9,978 nt of DNA from Spirochaetaceae bacterium (GTDB taxonomy: Bacteria; Spirochaetota; Spirochaetia; SZUA-6; Fen-1364): assembly GCA_003170115.1 (NCBI GenBank), contig PMZS01000263.1:1-9978 (forward strand), in the 5' to 3' direction. Every line of letters begins with the position of its first letter. Positions within the stretch are counted from its first letter, which is position 1. Shown piece by piece: positions 1 to 5,602 of the stretch. The notes beneath the pieces were generated by a model. It was not told where the DNA came from. It saw nothing but the letters and a program-made list of their open reading frames with translations, and did no database searches. The translations under genes and the position numbers were made by a program.

Positions 1-1
1 G

Positions 2-1684
2 GCCAGTGCCACCATTCCGCTTCTCTTCAGGCCGTTCATGCTCGACGGGCGTGCACTGGTGGACGGGGGCATTGTCAACCGCCTGCCGACGGACATCGCG
101 CGCGAGATGGGCGCGGAAATCGTCATCGCCGTTGACGTGGGTGAAATCCCGCCCCTCGCGGCCGGGGAGCGGCGCAGGACGGTCGACATGCTCGGACAGA
201 TGACAAGGGTGCTCACCGAGCAGAGCTCGGCTTCGCGACGGGCGCTGGCCGACCTGGTGATCAGCCCCGACCTGTCCGACTTCCAGAGAACGGATTTCTA
301 TCGGGCCCCCGGGATCATCAGGCAGGGGGAGGAGCAGGCGCGAGGCTACTGGAAGGAGCTCGCGGCGATCGCTCGCAGAATCGCGGAGACCCGGCCCCTG
401 GAGCCGCGGGGTGACCGGGTGGGGCCGTATCTCAGCTCCTCCACACCTCCGGTTGCACAGACCCTCCTGGTCCAGGGAGCGTCCGCTGAAAATGAACAGA
501 TCGTCCGCAAGGCATTCTCGCCCCTGCTGAAGGTTCCCCTGGCTCCGCAGCGCCTGCAGGCGGCGATGAACGACGCCTATCAGTCCGGCAGGTTCGAGGA
601 AGTTCGGGCGGGGATGGCATCACGGGACGGGACATCGGAGCTCGTGGTGAGCACCGTACCCGTGGCCCCGGCACGGGCGGCCGCCCTGCTCGGGCTGAGC
701 TACCAGGGCGACGTGTCGCAGACGCAGTCCAACTCGCTGGTCATCAGACCGGGCATCATGGTCCGTGATCTCACGGGGAAGGGTTCGCAGCTCATTGTCG
801 ATGCGCGCCTCGTGGACACCCTCGGCGCCGGAATCGAGTACTTCCAGCCCCTGGGCAGCGGCCTTTTCCTGGACGGATACGGCAGCTACCTCTTTGAGAA
901 GGACATCTTTCTCCAGAACGACAGCGCACAGGTAGGGCGGGTGGATCGAGGTCCCACCGCGGGGGCCTGGACCGGCCTTGTCCTCGGGCAGACCGGCGAA
1001 GTGAAAGCCGGCCTCGCCTGGAGCGGCCAGCACTACCTCGACCCATCACACCCGGTGGCCGTCGACTCTACCTCGTCGGTTGCGCGATTCCTTGTCGCCG
1101 TCGACACCAGGCCGGCGAGAGTGTTCCCCACCCGTGGGTTCGGCATCGGCCTCGGCTACGACCAGGCCCTGCCCGCCCTGGGGGGGAATGAATCGTACAA
1201 GAAGCTTTCCCTCGACGCCGCGGCCACCTTCCCTGTTTTTCGCAGTCTCGCGCTCGGGCTCACCTTTTCGGGAGGCACGGACTTCACGCGCAATGCCAGC
1301 TCGCCCGGCGCCCTGGGCCCCGCCGAGGCCTTCAGCCTCCGGTCTGATTCGCAGTTCCGCGGCTACCAGGAGTGGGACATCCGCGGCTCTCACAAGCTGG
1401 CCGCGGGACTCGACCTCCAACTCAGGCTGCCCGGGTTCAACCAGTTGATCGGCACCGACCTCTACGTCCTGGGAAATCTCAGCGGGGGCAACTGCTGGAC
1501 CGACCTCCCGCTGTCCGTTCAGGCACTTACATGGCACTACGGGGCAAGCCTAGGCCTCGGCGCCCGGATACAGCGCAATTTCGAGGTGGCCGCGCGAGTG
1601 TGCTATGTCGACTCGGGCCGGCTGCAGCTCTCCGTGGACGTGGGGCCCTTCGCCGTGGACGACGTCGCGGGGCCGCTGCAGTGA
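2..1684 (+). CDS. Patatin-like phospholipase fused to POTRA and Omp85-type outer-membrane barrel (5' end outside window)
   Basis: The reading frame is open from base 2, so the protein begins upstream; about 560 residues are visible. Fragment residues 1-115 are the end of a patatin lipase domain. The DGG motif at residues 21-23 (bases 62-70) supplies the aspartate of the Ser-Asp dyad; the GxSxG serine lies outside the window. Residues about 154-215 look like a single POTRA domain (a TLLVQGAS strand, then the helix-rich LQAAMNDAYQSGRFEEV). Residues about 220-550 have the alternating, glycine- and aromatic-rich pattern of a beta-barrel, including an Omp85-like FPTRGFGIGLGYD stretch. The last strand ends in VGPF, followed by an unusual tail of about ten residues. 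This layout is that of PlpD/FplA-like type Vd secreted phospholipases, so an outer-membrane location with lipid or lysophospholipid hydrolysis is inferred. The next frame starts inside its stop codon. Confidence 0.85.
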   Translation, partial: ASATIPLLFRPFMLDGRALVDGGIVNRLPTDIAREMGAEIVIAVDVGEIPPLAAGERRRTVDMLGQMTRVLTEQSSASRRALADLVISPDLSDFQRTDFYRAPGIIRQGEEQARGYWKELAAIARRIAETRPLEPRGDRVGPYLSSSTPPVAQTLLVQGASAENEQIVRKAFSPLLKVPLAPQRLQAAMNDAYQSGRFEEVRAGMASRDGTSELVVSTVPVAPARAAALLGLSYQGDVSQTQSNSLVIRPGIMVRDLTGKGSQLIVDARLVDTLGAGIEYFQPLGSGLFLDGYGSYLFEKDIFLQNDSAQVGRVDRGPTAGAWTGLVLGQTGEVKAGLAWSGQHYLDPSHPVAVDSTSSVARFLVAVDTRPARVFPTRGFGIGLGYDQALPALGGNESYKKLSLDAAATFPVFRSLALGLTFSGGTDFTRNASSPGALGPAEAFSLRSDSQFRGYQEWDIRGSHKLAAGLDLQLRLPGFNQLIGTDLYVLGNLSGGNCWTDLPLSVQALTWHYGASLGLGARIQRNFEVAARVCYVDSGRLQLSVDVGPFAVDDVAGPLQ

Positions 1685-2109
1685 GCGCCGCTTCTCCTCC
1701 CGTTGCAGTGGTCGGGAACCTCAACCTCGATATCCGGACCTCCCCGATTCCACGGTCCGTCGGGCAGGATGAGCTGGGAAGGCGGTTGTGCGCATTCCTG
1801 GAGAGCAATGGCGCTCATGTCCATGCGGCGTGGAAACCTGTCGCGACCGGCCGCTCGATCGCCCTCACCCGGGACACCCACCAGCGCCATTTCATCAGCA
1901 GTCTCCCCCACGCGCGGCTTCTCGAAGAGTCGGACATCGACCTGGATGAGCTCCACCGTGCGGGATTCCGCGCGGCCGCCACGGCCTCCGGCTGGCTCGA
2001 TGTCCCCGCGGCGTTTCTTCTCAATTCCGATCTGCCTCTGGAGGAGCGTCTCCACGCCTGCGCCCCTCGTCTCGGTGACGGCATCAGGGGCACATCGCCG
2101 CGCCTTTGA
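1681..2109 (+). pseudogene. Probable remnant of a PfkB-family carbohydrate kinase
   Basis: A GTG codon overlapping the previous stop (GTGA) opens a 142-codon frame. Its N-terminus (VAVVGNLNLDI) is the typical first strand of PfkB/ribokinase-type sugar kinases, and residues about 25-70 (a DELGRRL-like helix, then TGRSIALT and a LLEESDIDL-like stretch) match what normally follows further along. Intact family members are about 300 residues. The segment holding the GGxxxN sugar-binding motif appears to be missing between the first strand and DELGRRL. The C-terminal half with the DTxGAGD catalytic motif is absent, and the last 45 or so residues are not recognisable. The end overlaps the convergent neighbour by 26 bp. 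It is best read as a decayed gene once coupled to the patatin gene; a short functional protein cannot be excluded. Confidence 0.5.
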
Positions 2110-3502
2110 ACCCGAACAGGCGCCGCTCCTTGATGACCCGCGCCACAACCTCCGGCACATGATCCTCCCAGGAGTCCTTCCCGGTCCGGATCATGGCGAG
2201 GACGTCTCGTGGGAGCACACCCAGGTCGAAATCGGGCCCGGGGTGGATTGAGACGAACCGACCGTTCTCCTTGAGGTGTGCATAGAGGTGAGAAAGGTGC
2301 CCCGGGATCGAAAGAGTCTCCGCGGTGATGGTTTTTCCGGTTTTCGTATCCCGCAGGGGATAGACGTAGAGCTTCACCGGCCCGCTCAACAGGCGACCGA
2401 GGGCCTCGAGGATCCCTCCTTCGAGGTCCTCGTAATGCTTTTCCTCGAAGATCTGCGCGAGTGTGGGCACGCCGAGGACCATCCCGATGCGGTCCTTCGT
2501 GTAACGCCTCAGGTAGCTCGTCACGTTGTGATAGCGGGAATAGTTGGAGATCATCACGGTCCGGCCCAGCTCCCGCAGGGAGTCCATGCGCGCGAGAAAA
2601 TCCGCGTGATCCACGCGCTCATCCAGGGCCAACAGGTTGCGCAGCGTCATCTCCATGAGGGCCACGGGCTCCCGCTCATCGGCGTCCGGATCGGAGCGCA
2701 TGAGCCCGAGGGACCGGTCCAGCATGTCCAGGGTCACCCGGGTGATCGGGCGGTAGCTTCCGCGCTCGATCAGCACCGGCATCCCATGGAGCAGCTCGGC
2801 GGGCTCCACCACCTCGCCGTCGGGCGCGAAGAGCGCGGCGTTGGTCAGGCGCTGCTCCACGAGCTGCAGGCTGACCAGCCGGTTGTCCAGGGCCTCGAAC
2901 GCCTTCCCGGAAAACTTGATCATGTCCACTTCCATCCGGTCACGGGTGAGCCCGTCCATGAGGGACCCGATCAGCGCCTCCGGCTTCTGGTGGTCATAGA
3001 AGGCGGCGTGGATGAGGTTCACCCCGAGCATGCCGAGGGCCTCCTGCTGCCGCGCGTTCTCCAAGTCCCACATGCGCGCGTGGATGATGATCTGGGACGG
3101 CTGGCCGTGCGATTCCGTCTGGAACCTGATACCCAGCCAGCCTTGTCCTTCCTCCGCGCGGGACCAGCTCTTCGTCGCCACCGTGTCGGCGAACACGAAG
3201 AACTTCGTCGTGGCTCCCCGGGAGGAATCCAGGCGCTCCAGGAGCAGCGACCACTCGTGATCGAGCATTGCCTGCAGGCGCTGCCGGCTCACGTAGCGCT
3301 TCGCGACCCCGTACACCGCATCCGAGACGGCCATGTCATAGGCGGACATCGTCTTGGCGACGGTGCTGGCGGCTCCTCCCACGTGGAAGAACCACCGCGC
3401 GACTTCCTGGCCCGCGCCGATCTCGGCGAATGTCCCGTATCTCGCCGCGTCGATGTTGATCCGCAGGGCTTTGTCGCTGGCGCTCCGTGCACTGTTTTCC
3501 AT
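2084..3502 (-). CDS. Conserved protein of unknown function (about 472 aa)
   Basis: I recognise this as a conserved bacterial family without an established function. As I remember, database copies carry unrelated names such as TonB-dependent receptor or nucleotide adenylyltransferase. Neither fits: there is no signal peptide, barrel or plug, and no HxGH nucleotidyltransferase motif. The most family-like part is N-terminal: GTFAEIGAGQE at residues 23-33, a TMSAYDMAVSDAVYG stretch at 51-65, and RQRLQAMLDHEW at 73-84. The rest is a soluble alpha/beta-type sequence rich in charged residues with no membrane segments, so it is probably cytoplasmic. The start at 3502 was chosen because conservation begins just after it. 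ATG 3517 would add five residues, and neither start has a clear Shine-Dalgarno. The gene diverges from the adenosyltransferase gene, and its 3' end overlaps the kinase remnant by 26 bp. Confidence 0.8.
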   Translation of the reverse strand: MENSARSASDKALRINIDAARYGTFAEIGAGQEVARWFFHVGGAASTVAKTMSAYDMAVSDAVYGVAKRYVSRQRLQAMLDHEWSLLLERLDSSRGATTKFFVFADTVATKSWSRAEEGQGWLGIRFQTESHGQPSQIIIHARMWDLENARQQEALGMLGVNLIHAAFYDHQKPEALIGSLMDGLTRDRMEVDMIKFSGKAFEALDNRLVSLQLVEQRLTNAALFAPDGEVVEPAELLHGMPVLIERGSYRPITRVTLDMLDRSLGLMRSDPDADEREPVALMEMTLRNLLALDERVDHADFLARMDSLRELGRTVMISNYSRYHNVTSYLRRYTKDRIGMVLGVPTLAQIFEEKHYEDLEGGILEALGRLLSGPVKLYVYPLRDTKTGKTITAETLSIPGHLSHLYAHLKENGRFVSIHPGPDFDLGVLPRDVLAMIRTGKDSWEDHVPEVVARVIKERRLFGFKGAAMCP

Positions 3503-3576
3503 GATGAAAGTATGCATCGGCGGGGGCCGAACAGCAATTCGTTTTGGCGTATGATCTGCGGCAGGGGGGACGGCAC
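3503..3576. promoter_or_regulatory. Divergent intergenic region between the unknown gene and the adenosyltransferase gene
   Basis: These 74 bp must hold the promoters for both divergent genes. On the plus strand TATGAT at 3550-3555 is a possible -10 hexamer (5 of 6 to consensus), but no convincing -35 lies at the right distance. AGGGGGG at 3563-3569 is a clear ribosome-binding site seven bases before the GTG at 3577. No B12-riboswitch-like structure fits in so short a leader. Nothing promoter-like stands out on the minus strand. Confidence 0.3.
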
Positions 3577-4137
3577 GTGAAGACCAGCGTCGGAAGCGGA
3601 GACAGGGGAATGACCAGCCTCCTGAGCGGGGAAAGGGTCCCGAAAAACCATGAGCGGATCGAGGCATGCGGCGCGCTGGACGAGCTTGCCTCCGTCCTGG
3701 GTGCCCTTGCCGCCGCTCTTTCCGAACGGCAGGGGCAGACCGCAGAGGAAATCCGGCAGATCCAGGGAGAGCTCCTCCACATTGGCGCCTGGTGTGCCAC
3801 ATCACCGGGCTCTCCCACACTGGGCGTGCTGCGGCTTCCGTCAGCTGGCCCGGTCGAAGCCCTTGAGCGCGCGATCGAGCGGATGGAGAAGGATCTCCCG
3901 CCGCTGGAGGGATTCATCCTTCCCGGCGGTCATCCCTCGGCCGCCTGGGCGCACATGGCGAGGACCGTGGCCCGCCGCGCGGAGCGCCGTGTGGCGGCGG
4001 TCACCCCGGGAGGTCCGTCGAGGGACGCAGCGGCCGGGATCCTGTCGTTTCTCAACAGGCTTTCCACGTACCTCTACGTTCTCGCACGCCACTGCAACCA
4101 TGAGCAGGGCATCCCCGATACTCTTTGGAAGCCTTGA
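3577..4137 (+). CDS. PduO-type cob(I)alamin adenosyltransferase
   Basis: This 186-residue protein matches the PduO/MMAB family, usually about 180-200 residues. The family transfers the adenosyl group of ATP to cob(I)alamin to make coenzyme B12 for mutases and other radical enzymes in the cytoplasm. Family landmarks in order are GDRGMTSLLSGERVPK near the N-terminus, RIEACGALDELASVLGAL, the conserved FILPGGHPSAAWAHMARTV block, RRAERRV with the expected Arg/Glu residues, and a C-terminal FLNRLSTYLYVLAR. GTG 3577 was chosen over ATG 3544 because it follows a strong AGGGGGG site and gives the usual N-terminal length. One oddity is that the usual [K/R]TGDxG nucleotide-binding loop reads VGSGDRG here, so the basic residue before it is lost. 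It is transcribed away from the unknown gene and has no partner downstream. It is cobA/CobO-like in function only, not in family. Confidence 0.88.
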   Translation: MKTSVGSGDRGMTSLLSGERVPKNHERIEACGALDELASVLGALAAALSERQGQTAEEIRQIQGELLHIGAWCATSPGSPTLGVLRLPSAGPVEALERAIERMEKDLPPLEGFILPGGHPSAAWAHMARTVARRAERRVAAVTPGGPSRDAAAGILSFLNRLSTYLYVLARHCNHEQGIPDTLWKP

Positions 4138-4307
4138 GCCAGGGTCAGCGGTGAGAACGGGGATATCCGCACCCTCACGTACCTTCAGCTGCACCGTCGT
4201 GATCAGGGCCGATGGCGAGTGGCGGCGAGCGATGCCCCGTGGTGGACCACCCCTCCGTGGGGGAAGATTATGCGCCGCGTACGTGTTGAAAAGCCAAAAA
4301 CCGGGTG

Positions 4308-4394
4308 GGAGGTCTCACCAATGCAAGATGTACTCAATTTTTGAGTACATCTTGCATTGTCGATCCGCGAGAGCGATTTCAACGTGAGACCGCC
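4308..4394. repeat. Outer imperfect inverted repeat enclosing the palindrome
   Basis: GGAGGTCTCAC at 4308-4318 pairs with GTGAGACCGCC at 4384-4394: ten of eleven positions match and the inner eight are perfect. The left copy abuts the perfect palindrome, while the right copy is 24 bp from it. The 87-bp unit therefore has terminal inverted repeats around a palindromic core, as small non-autonomous elements sometimes do. I see no flanking target-site duplication and no second copy in this window, so the mobile-element reading is only a possibility. Confidence 0.5.
4319..4359. repeat. Perfect 19-bp-arm palindrome
   Basis: The left arm CAATGCAAGATGTACTCAA (4319-4337) is the exact reverse complement of 4341-4359, with a TTT spacer at 4338-4340. 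It is AT-rich within a GC-rich genome. It is not followed by a T-run on either strand, so it does not look like a standard intrinsic terminator, although it could stop convergent transcription. An ATG at 4328 inside it opens a frame of only 19 codons. It could be a regulatory operator left behind by a lost gene, a small repeat element or a transcription end structure; the sequence does not choose among these. Confidence 0.9.
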
Positions 4395-4413
4395 AGAGCA
4401 ACATGTCACTCAA

Positions 4414-4734
4414 TCATTCGGGCTTGATTGGCTTGATCCAGATCGTGCCCGGCGCCCGGGGGGCGCGGCCGAAGTACGAGAGGAAGGACCGGAGGATTCG
4501 TGCACGCACGAGCGCGCTCGTGCGCCGGCGCGCCTCGAGCCTGATCTCTTCCTCGATCCTGGACGCTTTCGGGCCGGCAATCCGGGAGTAGATGACCAGG
4601 CGCTTTTCTCTCGGCAGGGTGGCCAGGGCAACGGCGCACACCTTGTCGGGCATGCGCATCAGAGTGTTCTGGAGCAGAGCAGCGTCCGCTCTTGACACCG
4701 CGTCCCAGACCGCCCCCGCCGGGTTCTGTCTCAC
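4414..4734 (-). CDS. Small protein resembling a FliG C-terminal domain
   Basis: This is a 106-residue, basic, largely helical protein starting at GTG 4734, 14 bp after the stop of the hydrolase gene, so the two form one transcription unit. A weak AGGG lies about 12 bases before the start. The pattern LLQNTLMRMPDKVCAVALA (about residues 20-38), then LPREKRLVIYSRI, an EEEIRLEARRR segment and a final helix with ARILRSFL, follows the order of the FliG C-terminal domain (paired helices ending in an EEAQxxI-type helix). FliG itself is about 330 residues and works in the flagellar switch; no flagellar gene is near. The resemblance is by eye, and the function here is unknown. It has no signal peptide or membrane helix, and the C-terminal tail is rich in Pro and Lys. 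Confidence 0.6.
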   Translation of the reverse strand: MRQNPAGAVWDAVSRADAALLQNTLMRMPDKVCAVALATLPREKRLVIYSRIAGPKASRIEEEIRLEARRRTSALVRARILRSFLSYFGRAPRAPGTIWIKPIKPE

Positions 4735-4748
4735 GGCAGCGGTGTGCC

Positions 4749-5525
4749 CTAGAGCATCCGCTTGAAGAACCCCACCATCTGCTGGTAGGCGTCCTCGGCC
4801 TTGTCAGTCTTCCAAAGCTGTCCATTCTGGACCATGAACCCGTGGGGAAGCCCCTGGTACACCTTCAGCTCGAAATACTTGCCGGCAGCCTGCAGCGCGG
4901 TGGCATACTGGAAGATCCCTGCGATCGGGCTGGCCTGGTCGGCGCTTCCGTGGATCATCAGGAGGGGGTGCTGGAGCCGGGGGATCTCGTCGATCGGCTT
5001 CACGGGCTGCGCGGCAGAGCCGCCTGTATTGGGGAAGCCGTACCATGCGACGCCCGCCGCAAAGTCGGAGACAGCGGGGAGAAGCAGCATCGTGTACCTC
5101 CCGCCGGCGCAGAACCCCGTGAGCCCCAGCTTCGCGGGATCCACGTCGCTTCGTGCCTTCAGCACGGCGACGGCATCACGGACAATCTGTTCCACCACCG
5201 CGTCACTCGGGCTCTTCTCAAAGGTCTGCCAGCCCACCGCCAGGACGACGAACCCGTCGGCGGCGAACCTGTCGACGAGGTCCTTGTAGCCCTGCTCCAG
5301 GCCGTTGAACGAGTGCACAAGGACGATTCCCGGCTTCCGCCCTGGCCCCGCGGCAGCGGAAAAGTAGGAGGCGTAGGCTTTGCCTGCGCTCATAAGGGAT
5401 ATCGCCTGCCCGGTGTTCTGCGCGAAGACCGGCACGGTCAGCACCGCCAGGATTGCAATCCCCAGAATGCGTGCAATGAGTTTCATGCGTGAGAAGATAC
5501 GAAAATCCGGGCCCGCCGGGAGCAT
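4749..5525 (-). CDS. Exported dienelactone hydrolase family protein
   Basis: This 258-residue alpha/beta-hydrolase has the dienelactone hydrolase catalytic set: nucleophile Cys139 in GFCAGG, Asp196 in HGSAD and His228 in LPHGF. The family hydrolyses enol-lactones and other esters; the substrate here is unknown. An N-terminal signal peptide (MKLIARILGIAILAVLT, with a likely cut after VFA at residue 35) directs it to the periplasm, unlike cytoplasmic DLH enzymes of chlorocatechol pathways. ATG 5525 is preceded by GGAGGGAG (5529-5536, minus strand), while the alternative ATG 5486, which gives a more classical signal peptide, has no ribosome-binding site; I therefore favour 5525. It is the first gene of a two-gene unit with the FliG-C-like small protein and diverges from HMG-CoA synthase. 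No degradation-pathway genes are nearby. Confidence 0.88.
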   Translation of the reverse strand: MLPAGPDFRIFSRMKLIARILGIAILAVLTVPVFAQNTGQAISLMSAGKAYASYFSAAAGPGRKPGIVLVHSFNGLEQGYKDLVDRFAADGFVVLAVGWQTFEKSPSDAVVEQIVRDAVAVLKARSDVDPAKLGLTGFCAGGRYTMLLLPAVSDFAAGVAWYGFPNTGGSAAQPVKPIDEIPRLQHPLLMIHGSADQASPIAGIFQYATALQAAGKYFELKVYQGLPHGFMVQNGQLWKTDKAEDAYQQMVGFFKRML

Positions 5526-5602
5526 GGACTCCCTCCACGCATCATGTTACCTTGTGATACACTCATGATTGAAAGAGCATCGATATGCAGCCGGAGGCTT
5601 CA
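5526..5602. promoter_or_regulatory. Divergent region between hydrolase and HMG-CoA synthase genes
   Basis: These 77 bp separate divergent genes, and both start codons have good ribosome-binding sites here: GGAGG at 5593-5597 (plus, five bases before ATG 5603) and GGAGGGAG at 5529-5536 (minus, before ATG 5525). The middle is relatively AT-rich, as expected for promoters, but I could not place a convincing -35/-10 pair on either strand. The six-base inverted repeat ATCATG (5541-5546) / CATGAT (5564-5569) is a weak candidate operator. Confidence 0.35.

Larger units (their letters stand above)
4138..4413. other. Intergenic region with nested inverted repeats
   Basis: These 276 bp lie between the end of the adenosyltransferase gene and the end of the convergent small gene. 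The first 170 bp are GC-rich; the only structure I noted there is a short GGTGGACCACC inverted repeat around 4241-4251, and I found no credible coding frame. The stretch from about 4285 to 4385 is visibly richer in A and T than its surroundings and holds the palindromes listed separately. No transposase or tRNA is present. Confidence 0.6.

Noticed and set aside
1046..1537. Minus-strand open frame of 163 codons in the barrel region
   Set aside because: It is antisense to the continuous patatin-barrel frame and its sequence is Arg/Gly/Glu-rich with no family resemblance.
3503..3576. B12 riboswitch in front of the adenosyltransferase
   Set aside because: The whole intergenic region is 74 bp, too short for a cobalamin riboswitch, and no B12-box-like sequence is visible.
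2276..3580. Long plus-strand open frame of 434 codons
   Set aside because: It lies wholly antisense to the conserved unknown gene. Its composition is the His/Arg/Gly-rich pattern of a shadow frame and it shows no family motif.
4319..4359. Palindrome as a standard intrinsic terminator
   Set aside because: Neither strand has a T-run directly after the stem; the only T-rich stretch is the loop. A non-standard terminator role remains open.
4328..4387. 19-codon frame starting inside the palindrome
   Set aside because: There is no ribosome-binding site, and half of its codons are dictated by the palindrome, so it is most likely chance.
4692..5492. Plus-strand open frame of 266 codons over the hydrolase
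   Set aside because: It is antisense to a gene with a complete Cys-Asp-His triad and has no motif of its own.
5541..5569. ATCATG/CATGAT inverted repeat as an operator
   Set aside because: Six-base arms 17 bp apart are common by chance, and no known site is recognisable; noted only within the intergenic entry.
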